NCBI RefSeq assembly: GCF_010731675.1
Contig: NZ_AP022584.1
Span: 1,488,001-1,552,000 of the forward strand
Origin: Mycobacterium marseillense
Lineage (GTDB): Bacteria > Actinomycetota > Actinomycetes > Mycobacteriales > Mycobacteriaceae
Direction: 5' to 3'
DNA length: 64,000 nt
Shown: in pieces, positions 37,511-46,000 of the stretch
Layout of the letters: every line of letters starts with the position of its first letter
Numbering within the stretch: the stretch's first letter is position 1
The notes under the pieces: generated by a model
The model's database searches: none
What the model was told of the DNA's origin: nothing
The model's input: the letters and a program-made list of their open reading frames with translations, nothing else
Position numbers and translations under genes: made by a program

Positions 37511-38449
37511 ATGGCCCGCCTCACCGTGATCGCCACCGGGGGCACGATCTCGACCGGTACCGGCGCCGACGGGGTGCACCGGCCCTCCTACAGCGGGGCG
37601 GATTTGACGGCGCCCTTTCGCGGGGAGCACGACGTCGACGTCGTTGACCTGCTGGCGGTCGACAGCTCGGAGCTGACGCTGGCCGATTGGGACCGGATCC
37701 GCGACGCGGTGACGGCCGCGCTCGATGACGGCGCCGACGGGGTGGTCGTCCTGCATGGCACCGACACCATGGAGGAAACCGCCCTGTGGCTCGACCTCAC
37801 CTATGGCGGCGACGCGCCAGTGGTGCTGACCGGCGCGATGCGCAGCGCCGACGCGCCCGACGCGGACGGCCCGGCGAATGTGCGCGGCGCTCTGGCCGTG
37901 GCGGCCAGCCCGGCCGCGCGCGGCCTGGGCGTGGTGGTGTGTTTCGCGGGCCGGGTGCTGCAGCCGCTGGGCATGTACAAGGTGGCCACCGAGGACCTGA
38001 GCGGCTTCACCGGCCAGGTACTTGGCACCGTCGCCGGCGAGGTGACGCTGTCCGGTCCGAACACGCGGCCGTACGTGGGCGACCTGCGGGCGGGGTCGGC
38101 GCCGCGGGTCGACATCGTCGCGGCCTACCTGGGCAGCGACGGGGTGGCGCTCGACGCCTGCGTGGCCGCCGGGGCGCGGGCCGTGGTGCTCGAGGCGTTG
38201 GGCTCGGGGAACGCAGGGCCCGCGGTGGTCGAGGCGGTGCGCCGGCACTGCGGCGACGGCATCGTCGTCGCGGTGTCCACCCGGGTCCCCGGCGGGCGGG
38301 TCGGCGCGAGCTACGGCCCCGGCCATGACATGGCGGCCGCCGGGGCGGTGATGGTGCCCGGGCTGCGACCGTCTCAGGCGCGCGTCTTGCTGATCGCCGC
38401 GCTGGCCGCCGGTTTACCCGTCGCCGACGTCATCGGCCGGTGGGGCTGA
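37511..38449 (+). CDS. ansA: L-asparaginase
   Basis: A 312-residue asparaginase that hydrolyses asparagine to aspartate and ammonia. The first catalytic motif is [16 protein letters not shown] (Thr nucleophile in GGTIS), the second [15 protein letters not shown] (Thr-Asp pair), and [21 protein letters not shown] and RVLLIAAL complete the fold. It corresponds to Rv1538c (308 aa). ATG 37511 is chosen to match that protein; ATG 37493 in frame would add six residues. No signal peptide is seen, so it is probably cytoplasmic unless exported otherwise. Its 3' end overlaps the 3' end of dinX by 36 bases. Confidence 0.92.
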   Translation: MARLTVIATGGTISTGTGADGVHRPSYSGADLTAPFRGEHDVDVVDLLAVDSSELTLADWDRIRDAVTAALDDGADGVVVLHGTDTMEETALWLDLTYGGDAPVVLTGAMRSADAPDADGPANVRGALAVAASPAARGLGVVVCFAGRVLQPLGMYKVATEDLSGFTGQVLGTVAGEVTLSGPNTRPYVGDLRAGSAPRVDIVAAYLGSDGVALDACVAAGARAVVLEALGSGNAGPAVVEAVRRHCGDGIVVAVSTRVPGGRVGASYGPGHDMAAAGAVMVPGLRPSQARVLLIAALAAGLPVADVIGRWG

Positions 38450-39823
38450 GACGGCGTCGGCCTGCAGATCGCCCACGTAGTCCGGCCAGTCCAGCGAGTC
38501 GACGGGGTTGGCGCGGGTGAGTTCGCCGCTGTCGGCGGGAAACGTCCGGGCCAAGCCCGGTCCCGAGATGCGGGTTTCGAACCGCGCGGTGACCACGCCG
38601 TGGCCCGCGCCCTGCACCCAACCGTGCCCGAGGTCGGGGTGCACGACGTCGTCGCCCACCCGCCAGCCCGCCGCCTCTTCCCTTTGGGGCCCCGGCGCAT
38701 ACATCGCCTCGGCCGCGGTTTCGACCGACGGCGAATCCTGTTGCTCGCGCGGCAGTTCCAAATCCGGAAACAGTGACTCCTGGCGCACGTCGCTCAGTCC
38801 CGAAAACCCCACGCCGAGAAGGCGAATGGGCCCAATCTCGCGCGGATCGAGCAACAGCCGCCGGGCGACGCCGACCAGCGCGGCGACCTCGGTGGTGGCA
38901 TAGGGCAGCGTCGCGGACCGGGTCAGCGTGCTCATGTCGGATTTCTTCAGCTTGACCGTGACGGTGCGGGCGCCGCGACCATCGCGCAGCAGCCGGTGAT
39001 GGGCGTGCTCGGCGATGGGTTCGATCGCCTCGCGCAGCTGCTCGAGGCTGGTCAGGTCGGTGGCGAAGGTCGACTCGGAGCTGATCTGCTTGGCTTCGGC
39101 GCGCTCGGCGACGGGGCGGTCGTCGACGCCGAGGGCCAGCCGGTGCAGCGCCGGCCCGATCGTGGCGCCCAGGATGTTGGCCGCCTCGGCGTCGCTCAGC
39201 GCGGCCAACTCGCCGATGGTCTCGATGCCGAGGCGATGCAGTTTCTCCTCGGCGACCGGACCGATTCCCCACAGCCGGCGCACCGGCAACCCGCCGAGCA
39301 GGGGCCGTTCTTCGTCGCGGCGGACCACGCGGATCCCGTCGGGCTTGGCCAGACCGGAGGCGATCTTGGCGATCTGCTTGCCCGAGCCCGCACCAACCGA
39401 GGCGATCAGCCCGGTCTGGTCGCGCACGCGCCGGCGCAGGTCCTCGCAGAAGGTTTCGACGTCGGCGGCCGACGCCCCGGCCAGCTGCGCGGGTTCGCCG
39501 AATCCCTCGTCGAAGGAGAGCTGCTCGACGACGGGGACGACGGCGCGAATGGTGTCGAAGACCCGTCGGCTGGCCACCCCGTACACCACGCCGCGCGGCG
39601 GCAACACCACCGCGCTCACGCCGACCAGCCGGCGGGCCTGATGCATGGGCATGGCCGAGCGGGCGCCGAACACGCGCGCCTCGTAGCTGGCGCCGGCGAC
39701 CACTCCGCGCCCGCCCAAACCGCCGACCAGCACCGGCCGACCACGCAGGGTCGGCCGGGTGAGCTGCTCGACGGAAGCGAAGAACGCGTCCATATCCAGG
39801 TGCAGCACCCAACGCGACTCCAC
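38414..39823 (-). CDS. dinX: Y-family DNA polymerase IV
   Basis: A 469-residue translesion polymerase homologous to Rv1537. The palm begins [20 protein letters not shown] with the first metal Asp; the second acidic motif is [14 protein letters not shown] (family: S-x-DE). Fingers [14 protein letters not shown], the helix-hairpin-helix thumb ([25 protein letters not shown]) and a little-finger domain ([16 protein letters not shown]) follow. The C-terminal ~110 residues (after SLFPDLELP) form a mycobacterial extension with a [20 protein letters not shown] segment resembling a small SH3-like domain. It begins at GTG 39823. It is convergent with ansA, overlapping it by 36 bases. Confidence 0.92.
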   Translation of the reverse strand: MESRWVLHLDMDAFFASVEQLTRPTLRGRPVLVGGLGGRGVVAGASYEARVFGARSAMPMHQARRLVGVSAVVLPPRGVVYGVASRRVFDTIRAVVPVVEQLSFDEGFGEPAQLAGASAADVETFCEDLRRRVRDQTGLIASVGAGSGKQIAKIASGLAKPDGIRVVRRDEERPLLGGLPVRRLWGIGPVAEEKLHRLGIETIGELAALSDAEAANILGATIGPALHRLALGVDDRPVAERAEAKQISSESTFATDLTSLEQLREAIEPIAEHAHHRLLRDGRGARTVTVKLKKSDMSTLTRSATLPYATTEVAALVGVARRLLLDPREIGPIRLLGVGFSGLSDVRQESLFPDLELPREQQDSPSVETAAEAMYAPGPQREEAAGWRVGDDVVHPDLGHGWVQGAGHGVVTARFETRISGPGLARTFPADSGELTRANPVDSLDWPDYVGDLQADAVSAPPADDVGDG

Positions 39824-39864
39824 AGGTTGATGCTATTGGTCTGGTGTCCAGGCCGTGTCCGCAC

Positions 39865-39924
39865 CGCGAGAGTGCAACTGCAGACGTTCTCTCTCGGGAA
39901 ACACGTCGTGGTTGCACTTTCGCG
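39865..39924. repeat. Imperfect palindromic element downstream of ileS
   Basis: CGCGAGAGTGCAAC (39865-39878) and GTTGCACTTTCGCG (39911-39924) are inverted repeats with one mismatch, separated by 32 bases that include CTCTCTCGGGAAACACGTCG. The right arm ends two bases before the ileS stop, so it could act as a terminator hairpin for ileS. It closely resembles the element at 43247-43304 on the other side of ileS. Confidence 0.75.
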
Positions 39925-39926
39925 GC

Positions 39927-42900
39927 TCAGGCCTTGGCGATGCTCACCCGCACGCCGTCACCGATGTCCGCGCCGTCGGTGGGCTCGCCGAATTCGAAAC
40001 TGGTGGCCAGGATTTCGCCCGCGATGAGGTCGCGGTGCGTCTGCGCCCAGTCGGCACGCTCGGCGGGCACCGCCATCACGACGCTGATGCGATCCGAGAC
40101 GTCCAGCCCGGTCGTCTTGCGCAGTTCCTGCAATTCGCGGATGCGGTCCTTGGCCCAGCCCTCGGCCTCCAGCTCCGGAGTCACGGTGCCGTCGAGCACC
40201 ACCAGCCCCGCGCCATCGGGCAGGGCCGCGGTGAATTCCGGGTCGGCGGCGACCAGCCGCGAGCTGTACTCGCCGGGCTGCAGCACCGCGGGCCCGGCGG
40301 TCAGGGTGCCGTCGTCGTTGACGACGCCCTCCCCCGCCTTGACCGCCTTGATCGCGGCCTGCACGTCCTTGCCCAGCCGCGGGCCGGCCACCCGCGCGTT
40401 GACGGTGAGCTCGAAGGAGCCGTAGGTGTCGATCGCATCGGTCAGCTCGACGCTTTTCACGTTGAGCTCGTCGGCGATCAGGTCGGCGAACGGTTCCAGG
40501 AGATGCGGGTTCTCCACGGCCACAGTGAGTTTCGGCAACGGCAGCCGCACCCGCAGCTTCTTGGCCTTGCGCAACGACGAGGCGGCCGAGCACACCTCGC
40601 GGACCTGATCCATCGCGGCGACCAGGTCCGGGTCGGCGGGCACCTCACCGGGCGCCGGCCAATCGGTCAGGTGCACCGAGCGCCCAGAAGTCAGGCCGCG
40701 CCAGACGATCTCGGTCACCGACGGAAGCAGCGGCGCGGCCAGCCGCGCGGTCACCTCCAGCACGGTGTGCAGGGTGTCGATCGCGTCGACGTCTTCGGTC
40801 CAGAACCGCGAACGCGACCGTCGCACATACCAGTTCGTCAACGCCTCGGTGAACAGGCGCAGCTGCTCGCAGGCCCGGGAGATGTCACAGCTGTCCATCT
40901 CGCGGGTCAGGTCGTCGCGCAGTTCGGCAAGCTTGGCCAGGATGTAGCGGTCCAGCACCTGAGTCGAATCGGTGCGCCAGGTGCCGACTTTCGGCGCGTA
41001 GAGGGCCAGGAAGCTGTAGGCGTTCCAGAACGGCAGCAGGACCTGGCGCACGCCCTCGCGGATGCCCTGCTCGGTGACGACCAGGTTGCCGCCGCGCAGG
41101 ATCGGCGAGGCCATCAGGAACCACCGCATCGCGTCGGAGCCGTCGCGGTCGAACACCTCGGACACGTCGGGATAGTTGCGCAGCGACTTGCTCATCTTCT
41201 GGCCGTCAGAGCCCAGCACGATGCCATGTGCCACACAGGTTTTGAAGGAGGGCCGGTCGAACAGCGCGGTGGCCAGCACATGCAACGTGTAGAACCAGCC
41301 GCGGGTCTGGCCGATGTACTCGACGATGAAGTCACCGGGATAGTGGGTCTGAAACCAGTCGGCGTTCTCGAACGGGTAGTGCACCTGCGCGTACGGCATG
41401 GACCCGGAGTCGAACCACACGTCGAGCACGTCCGGGATGCGGCGCATCACCGAACGCCCGGTCGGGTCGTCGGGATTGGGCCGGGTCAGCTCGTCGATGA
41501 AGGGGCGGTGCAGGTTGGTGGGCCGCACCCCGAAGTCGCGCTCCAGCTCGTCGAGGCTGCCGTACACGTCGATACGCGGGTAGGCCGGATCGTCGGACTT
41601 CCACACCGGAATCGGGGTGCCCCAGTACCGGTTTCGCGAGATCGACCAATCACGGGCGCCCTGCAACCACTTGCCGAACTGGCCGTCCTTGACGTGCTCG
41701 GGATACCAGGTGATCTGCTGGTTGAGTTCCACCATGCGGTCCCGGAACTCGGTGACCGCGACGAACCACGACGACACCGCCCGGTAGATCAGCGGATTGC
41801 GGCACCGCCAGCAGTGCGGGTAGGGGTGCTCGTAGGTTTCGTGGCGCAGCAGCACCGCCCCGTTGGCCGCGGCGGCGCCGGTGCCGTTCTTCAGGTCGCG
41901 GATGATGTGCGGGTTGGCGTCAAAGACGTGCTGCCCCTGGTAATCCGGGACGCCGGCGTCGAATCGCCCCTTGGAATCGACCGGGGTGACCGGGGCGATG
42001 CCGGCGGCGTCGGCGACGGCCATGTCGTCCTCGCCGTAGGCCGGCGCCATGTGCACGATGCCGGTGCCGTCCTCGGTGGTGACGAACTCGCCCGGCAGGA
42101 CCTGAAATGCGTTAGGAGCGTCCATGAAATACGGGAACGGCGGCAGGTACCGGGTGCCCAGCAGGTCGGCCCCGCGGTAGGTGCCCAGCACCTCGGGGTC
42201 GTCTCCCAATTCCTTCGCGTAGGCGGCCAGTCGCGCCTCCGCCAGCACGAAGCGGTGCTCTCCGGAACGCACCTGCACGTAGGTCACGTCGGGGTTCACG
42301 GCGACGGCGAGGTTGGACGGCAGCGTCCAGGGCGTCGTCGTCCAGATCAGCAGATGAGCCCCGTCGAGCGAGCCGCCCACCACGCGGAAGCCGACCGTGA
42401 GTGCGGGGTCCTGGCGGCTCTGGTAGACGTCGTCGTCCATCCGCAATTCGTGGTTGGACAGCGGGGTTTCGTCGCGCCAGCAATACGGCAAGACCCGGTA
42501 GCCCTCATAGGCCAGGCCCTTGTCCCAAAGCTGTTTGAACGCCCAGATCACCGACTCCATGTAGGGCAGGTCCAGCGTCTTGTAGTCGTTGTCGAAGTCG
42601 ACCCAGCGCGCCTGGCGGGTGACGTAGGCCCGCCACTCGTCGGTGTAGCGCAGCACCGAGGCGCGGCAGGCGTCGTTGAAGGCGGCGATGCCCATGTCGT
42701 CGATCTGCGACTTGTCGGTGATGCCCAACTGGCGCTCGACCTCGAGTTCGGCCGGCAGCCCGTGGGTGTCCCAGCCGAACCGGCGTTCCACCTTGTAGCC
42801 GCGCATGGTGCGGTACCGCGGGACGATGTCCTTGACGTAGCCGGTGAGCAGGTGCCCGTAGTGCGGCAGGCCGTTGGCGAACGGCGGCCCGTCGTAGAAC

Positions 42901-43040
42901 ACGTACTCCGGCGAGCCATCGCGGCGGGCGATGCTGGCGCGGAAGGTGTCGTCGCCGGCCCAGTAGTCCAGCACCTCGACCTCGAGCGTCGGGAAGTCGG
43001 GCGCCCCGCTGGCCAGCTTCGGGTAAGTGTGCTCGGTCAA
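39927..43040 (-). CDS. ileS: Isoleucyl-tRNA synthetase
   Basis: A 1037-residue class I synthetase homologous to Rv1536. HIGH signature: [14 protein letters not shown] (HYGH form). The editing domain contains [16 protein letters not shown] and [20 protein letters not shown] signature: [23 protein letters not shown]. The anticodon-binding domain and a C-terminal extension of the eukaryote-like type ([21 protein letters not shown]) follow. The insertion [14 protein letters not shown] and the C-terminal structure match the mupirocin-insensitive IleS2 class used by mycobacteria. The start is TTG 43040 ([12 protein letters not shown]), directly behind a GGAG Shine-Dalgarno that lies within a T-box leader, so translation is expected to rise when tRNA-Ile is uncharged. 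Confidence 0.96.
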   Translation of the reverse strand: MTEHTYPKLASGAPDFPTLEVEVLDYWAGDDTFRASIARRDGSPEYVFYDGPPFANGLPHYGHLLTGYVKDIVPRYRTMRGYKVERRFGWDTHGLPAELEVERQLGITDKSQIDDMGIAAFNDACRASVLRYTDEWRAYVTRQARWVDFDNDYKTLDLPYMESVIWAFKQLWDKGLAYEGYRVLPYCWRDETPLSNHELRMDDDVYQSRQDPALTVGFRVVGGSLDGAHLLIWTTTPWTLPSNLAVAVNPDVTYVQVRSGEHRFVLAEARLAAYAKELGDDPEVLGTYRGADLLGTRYLPPFPYFMDAPNAFQVLPGEFVTTEDGTGIVHMAPAYGEDDMAVADAAGIAPVTPVDSKGRFDAGVPDYQGQHVFDANPHIIRDLKNGTGAAAANGAVLLRHETYEHPYPHCWRCRNPLIYRAVSSWFVAVTEFRDRMVELNQQITWYPEHVKDGQFGKWLQGARDWSISRNRYWGTPIPVWKSDDPAYPRIDVYGSLDELERDFGVRPTNLHRPFIDELTRPNPDDPTGRSVMRRIPDVLDVWFDSGSMPYAQVHYPFENADWFQTHYPGDFIVEYIGQTRGWFYTLHVLATALFDRPSFKTCVAHGIVLGSDGQKMSKSLRNYPDVSEVFDRDGSDAMRWFLMASPILRGGNLVVTEQGIREGVRQVLLPFWNAYSFLALYAPKVGTWRTDSTQVLDRYILAKLAELRDDLTREMDSCDISRACEQLRLFTEALTNWYVRRSRSRFWTEDVDAIDTLHTVLEVTARLAAPLLPSVTEIVWRGLTSGRSVHLTDWPAPGEVPADPDLVAAMDQVREVCSAASSLRKAKKLRVRLPLPKLTVAVENPHLLEPFADLIADELNVKSVELTDAIDTYGSFELTVNARVAGPRLGKDVQAAIKAVKAGEGVVNDDGTLTAGPAVLQPGEYSSRLVAADPEFTAALPDGAGLVVLDGTVTPELEAEGWAKDRIRELQELRKTTGLDVSDRISVVMAVPAERADWAQTHRDLIAGEILATSFEFGEPTDGADIGDGVRVSIAKA

Positions 43041-43230
43041 ACGTCGTCTCCTGTGCCAGTCTCAGGCCTGGGGACGACGACGCGCTGGCTGCGCGAGCGC
43101 CGCGGTACCACCCCGCTTGCCGCGCTCGCGCGCGACCGCTCATTGAAAGGGCTGTGACGGGCCTACCCGTTCGGTTCTACTGAGCCGGCCGGCTGTTCTT
43201 CCGAAAGCTCCCCGGTGATGGCCGGATCGA
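43041..43230 (-). ncRNA. T-box riboswitch (translational, Ile) in front of ileS
   Basis: The minus strand carries the T-box consensus GGGTGGTACCGCGG (43101-43114 region), inside a perfect ten-base hairpin (GCGCGAGCGC / GCGCTCGCGC), the anti-sequestrator. A short Stem I at 43188-43229 has the pattern GGCCATCACCGGGGAG then CGGAAGAAC, as in ultrashort-Stem-I ileS T-boxes of actinobacteria; the specifier triplet ATC is at 43217-43219, decoding isoleucine. Close to the start codon, CGTCGTCGTCC (43072-43082 complement) can pair with GGAGACGACG (43042-43051 complement), which hides the Shine-Dalgarno. Binding of uncharged tRNA-Ile to the T-box would free it. All elements are seen in the sequence. 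Confidence 0.93.
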
Positions 43231-43246
43231 CGCCAGTAAATCTTAT

Positions 43247-43304
43247 CGCGAGACTGCAACTGCCGACGCAAACGCCGAGTGAAGCCGGCCGTTGCAGTCT
43301 CGCG
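43247..43304. repeat. Perfect inverted repeat upstream of the ileS T-box
   Basis: CGCGAGACTGCAAC (43247-43260) and GTTGCAGTCTCGCG (43291-43304) are perfect 14-base arms around a 30-base loop. The element lies between the stop of the Rv1535-like gene (43314) and the T-box, so on the minus strand it could terminate the upstream transcript. The arms match the element at 39865-39924 except for two or three bases. Confidence 0.8.
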
Positions 43305-43313
43305 GTCGGACTG

Positions 43314-43556
43314 TCAGCCCCGAACCTCGAGCACACCGGCCCGCCACAGCGCCGCGTACACGTGGCGCAGCGGGATGCTCAGCAACCGGCAGGCGCCGTT
43401 GATCAGCGGGTCGCCCCCCGGGCCGAACAGCGGGTAGTCGCTGCGGCGCGGCTCTTCCACGGGCGCGGGAACCTGGATTTCGGTGACGTCGGGAACCACG
43501 CGCAGGGTGCGGGCGGGTGCGACGGTGACGACGTCGTCGTAGAGAGCTGCGGTCAT
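43314..43556 (-). CDS. Small conserved mycobacterial protein, Rv1535 homologue, under M-box control
   Basis: An 80-residue soluble protein (MTAALYDDVVTVAPARTLRV...) without membrane segments. The C-terminal half, PLFGPGGDPLINGACRLLSI then PLRHVYAALWRAGVL, looks like one or two amphipathic helices. No catalytic motif is seen and the function is unknown. ATG 43556 follows AGGAG at seven bases. The position before ileS and the sequence match Rv1535 of M. tuberculosis, which is known to carry an M-box magnesium riboswitch. The same riboswitch is visible here in the 550-base upstream region, so the gene is expected to be induced when Mg2+ is low. Confidence 0.88.
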   Translation of the reverse strand: MTAALYDDVVTVAPARTLRVVPDVTEIQVPAPVEEPRRSDYPLFGPGGDPLINGACRLLSIPLRHVYAALWRAGVLEVRG

Positions 43557-43669
43557 GATCGACTCCTAGAGGAGAATGCCAACGGGGACCAAAAAGGACT
43601 GATGTGTCCCGTCCCGGGCGGTTCCGATCTCAGAACGCTTGGCGGATAAGCACTTAGCGTGTGCGCGAC

Positions 43670-43750
43670 TCAGCCGAGAAGGTCGCGCCGGAGAACGGAT
43701 CGGGACGAAACAGGGTTCGGACTTCGATCCGGACTATCGCTAGAACTCAT
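43670..43750 (-). CDS. Candidate upstream ORF (26 aa) in the M-box leader
   Basis: ATG 43750 begins a 26-codon frame (MSSSDSPDRSPNPVSSRSVL, then RRDLLG, stop at 43670). It is preceded by the strong Shine-Dalgarno GAGGAGGTGAG, better than that of most genes in this window. It lies between the M-box and the Rv1535-like gene and is not in frame with it. The peptide is Ser/Arg-rich with no domain. It may be a regulatory uORF that couples leader translation to Rho-dependent termination, or a short peptide in its own right. Confidence 0.45.
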   Translation of the reverse strand: MSSSDSPDRSPNPVSSRSVLRRDLLG

Positions 43751-43777
43751 GTGTCCCTCACCTCCTCGCGGTCACGA

Positions 43778-43797
43778 CGCATGCGGGGTCGCATGCG
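43778..43797 (-). promoter_or_regulatory. Hairpin between M-box and uORF
   Basis: CGCATGCG occurs at 43778-43785 and 43790-43797 with four bases between (GGGT on the plus strand). As RNA it folds into an eight-base stem with a tetraloop, ending about ten bases before the uORF Shine-Dalgarno. There is no U tract, so it is not an intrinsic terminator; it is a possible expression-platform element. Confidence 0.5.
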
Positions 43798-43844
43798 ATC
43801 TAGGCGCAGCAGAAGGAGCAGAATCCGACGACCGCCGGAGATCC

Positions 43845-44025
43845 GCACCCCTCTCGTCAGAGCTTCGGCACCACACGACGTGTCCTGGCCCGGAAGAACG
43901 ATCCGAGCCGGAAGCCACCTGGGCTCAACCCTTAAGCCGGGAGGAGCTGTCCTGACCCGGGGCGTCTTTCGACGTTCGGGGTCAGTGGCCTGTATTCGTG
44001 TAGACGCCTCACCTAACGAGGTGCT
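43845..44025 (-). ncRNA. M-box (magnesium-sensing) riboswitch
   Basis: Read on the minus strand, the 5' portion has GTTAGGTGAGGCGTCTACAC then GAATACAGGCCACTG, followed by CCCCGAACGTCGAAAGACGC and CCCGGGTCAGGACAG. These are the hallmark M-box blocks (AGGUGAGGC, ACA...GCC, and a P4-type GUCGAAAGAC hairpin). The 3' portion contains GGTGCCGAAGCTCTGACGAG, matching the terminal GUGC-AAAGCUCU-ACGA block of the class. M-boxes fold compactly at high Mg2+ and shut off expression. In M. tuberculosis the class precedes Rv1535 and PE20. Exact borders are approximate. Confidence 0.9.
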
Positions 44026-44109
44026 TACCCGACCGATAATGCACGAGCGGTCTGACGCGGTCAAATCCCTGGCGAGCGTGTCCGCGATTCGTTACCGACC
44101 GGCCCGGGA

Positions 44110-45234
44110 TCACTTCTCGACCAGGCCGTCGAGCCGGCCGATCGTCTCGATGAACTCCTCGACCATGTCCAGCACCACCGAGCGCGTCGGGCGGACCCGA
44201 TCCAGCGAGCCCACCACCTGCCCGACGAAGTAAGTCGCCAGCTCACGCGCCTTGGCGCCGTCGTGGGCGGCGGCGGAGTTGATGCGCACCTGCGGCTCGG
44301 TGATCAGCGCGGTCTGCAACGGCATACCCAGCGGGTCGGGGTTCTCCGGCCGGTCCCACTCCTCGGTCCAGGCGGTGCGCAGCATCCGCGCCGGCTTGCC
44401 GGTCATCGAGCGCGACCGCACCGTGTCCGAGGACGTGGCGGCCAGGAACTTCTCCTTGACGACGGGCACCGTCTCGGCTTCCTCTGTGGTCAGCCACACC
44501 GACCCGCACCACACGCCCTCGGCGCCCAACGCCAGCGCCGCCGCGATCTGGCGGCCGCGGGCGATCCCGCCCGCGGCGAGCACCGGCACCGGCGCCACGG
44601 CGTCCACGACCTCGGGCACCAGCACCATGGTCGCGACGTCGCCGGTGTGGCCGCCGGCCTCGGTGCCCTGCGCGACGATCAGGTCGACGCCGGCCGCGGC
44701 GTGCCGCTGGGCGTGGCGGGTGGTGCCGGCCAGCGCGGCCACCAACACGTCCTGGTCGTGGGCGTGTGCGACGAGGTCCGCCGGGGGTGGGCCGAGCGCG
44801 CTGGCGATCAGCCGAATGTTGTGGTCAAAGGCCACGTCGAGTAGCGGCTGGTAGCTCTTGGGCGAGATGTTCAAGCCGCCCGCGGACGCGCGGGGTTCCC
44901 CGGCCGGCGCCGTCACGCCGTAGCGCGCCAACAGGTCGTCGACGAACGCGCGGTGCTCGTCGGGCAGCAGAGTCCGGGCCTGGGTGGCGTCGATCCCGCC
45001 CTGCTCGGCGCCGACGTATTTGGGTGGCAGCAGCAGGTCGACCCCATAGGGCTTGCCGCCGGTCTGCTCCTCGATCCAGGTCAGCTCGCTGTGTAGCCGC
45101 GCCGGGCTGTGCGCGGTGGCGCCCAGGATGCCGAATCCGCCCGCGTTGGTCACCGCGGCGACCACGTCGCGGCAATGACTGAAGGCGCAGATCGGGAATT
45201 CGACACCGAGCATCTCGGCGACCCTGGTTCTCAT
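44110..45234 (-). CDS. Nitronate monooxygenase-family FMN protein, Rv1533 homologue
   Basis: A 374-residue FMN TIM-barrel protein of the 2-nitropropane dioxygenase/nitronate monooxygenase family. Landmarks: VEFPICAFSHCRDVVAAVTN (unusual FSHC in place of the usual M-x-G), NAGGFGILGA, GVDLIVAQGTEAGGHTGDVATM (catalytic and FMN region with QG-x-EAGGH), VLAAGGIARGRQIAAALALGAEGVWCGS. Members oxidise propionate-3-nitronate and similar nitronates, or act as NADH:quinone reductases. It corresponds to Rv1533 (375 aa). The TetR gene Rv1534 found beside it in M. tuberculosis is missing here. A GATTGA-TAAG-TCAATC palindrome lies about 22 bases before the start. Confidence 0.88.
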   Translation of the reverse strand: MRTRVAEMLGVEFPICAFSHCRDVVAAVTNAGGFGILGATAHSPARLHSELTWIEEQTGGKPYGVDLLLPPKYVGAEQGGIDATQARTLLPDEHRAFVDDLLARYGVTAPAGEPRASAGGLNISPKSYQPLLDVAFDHNIRLIASALGPPPADLVAHAHDQDVLVAALAGTTRHAQRHAAAGVDLIVAQGTEAGGHTGDVATMVLVPEVVDAVAPVPVLAAGGIARGRQIAAALALGAEGVWCGSVWLTTEEAETVPVVKEKFLAATSSDTVRSRSMTGKPARMLRTAWTEEWDRPENPDPLGMPLQTALITEPQVRINSAAAHDGAKARELATYFVGQVVGSLDRVRPTRSVVLDMVEEFIETIGRLDGLVEK

Positions 45235-45255
45235 TGCCCGACGCTAAGAGTTCTC

Positions 45256-45271
45256 GATTGATAAGTCAATC
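45256..45271. promoter_or_regulatory. Palindrome upstream of the nitronate monooxygenase gene
   Basis: GATTGA, TAAG, TCAATC is a perfect 6+4+6 inverted repeat 22 bases upstream of the gene start and centred in the 75-base gap to the preceding gene. Its AT-rich form and size suit a TetR-type operator. No regulator gene is adjacent in this window. Confidence 0.5.
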
Positions 45272-45309
45272 GCTTACGGCCCTGAGCAATTCACGCCGAC
45301 GCCCGGGCC

Positions 45310-45879
45310 CTAGGGGCCGGGTGGGCGGCCGTCCGGGGGCCAGCTGGACACGCCCTCCTCCAGCGGCACCTCGAGGCTCTGCAGGATGGAGGAGACCATG
45401 CGCCACGCCCCGATGACCGTGACAAGCTCAACGAGAACCGTTGTGTCGCCGTCGAATTCGCGCTCGCAGGCCGCCCAGCTGGCGGCACTGACCGCGCCGT
45501 CGCGCACCACGTCATCGGTGGCCGCCAGCACGGCCCGCTCGGCGGGCCCAAACCCGGCATGGTTCCGCCAATCTCGCACCCCGAGCAGGTCCTCGCCCGG
45601 GACGCCGAGGCGGGACGCGACGCGCCAGTGCTGTGTCCATTCGTAGTCGCAGGCGGTCAGCCAGCCGATGCGCATGATCGCCAACTCCCGCAACCGCGCG
45701 TCGAGGGCGCCGTGCCAGAGCATGGTGGCGAGCAGGTCGTTGATGGCGCGCGCCAGCGGCGGATGGTTGAGCAGCACTTGAAAGATGCTCAGTTCGGCCA
45801 TGTAGTTGGGGACGGCCGCTTCGTCGGCGGCGGCTTTGGCTTCGTCCAGTGGCAGTTTGGGCAGGCGCGCTGTTGTCAC
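45310..45879 (-). CDS. Carboxymuconolactone decarboxylase/AhpD-like protein, Rv1531 homologue
   Basis: A 189-residue all-helical protein of the CMD family. The core REL-x-IMRIGWLTACDYEWTQHW corresponds to the AhpD E...C-x-x-C region, but only the first Cys is present (CDYEWTQH), so the thiol-redox activity of true AhpD is not expected. The remainder (LRELAIMRIG, LLGVRDWRNHAGFGPAERAVL, VLVELVTVIGAWRMVSSIL) follows the CMD fold. Substrate and role are unknown. GTG 45879 is preceded by AGGAGAGGAG. It lies 121 bases after the NRPS stop in the same direction and could be co-transcribed with it. Confidence 0.85.
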   Translation of the reverse strand: MTTARLPKLPLDEAKAAADEAAVPNYMAELSIFQVLLNHPPLARAINDLLATMLWHGALDARLRELAIMRIGWLTACDYEWTQHWRVASRLGVPGEDLLGVRDWRNHAGFGPAERAVLAATDDVVRDGAVSAASWAACEREFDGDTTVLVELVTVIGAWRMVSSILQSLEVPLEEGVSSWPPDGRPPGP

Positions 45880-46000
45880 GGATGAGCACTCCTCTCCTGC
45901 GGCGGGACAGTCGCGTTCTACCGGTCATGGTAGTCAGCGGCAGGCGCGGCGATGACGGCTTCGGGCCGGGGCGGCGAAATACGCTACCGGACAGGGTGTT

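Noticed and set aside
39855..43157. 1100-codon open frame on the plus strand
   Set aside because: It is antisense to ileS and runs through its T-box leader; the composition is that of a shadow frame.
43661..44233. 190-codon plus-strand frame across the M-box region
   Set aside because: It is antisense to the riboswitch and leader, with Arg/Ser-rich random composition and no ribosome-binding site.
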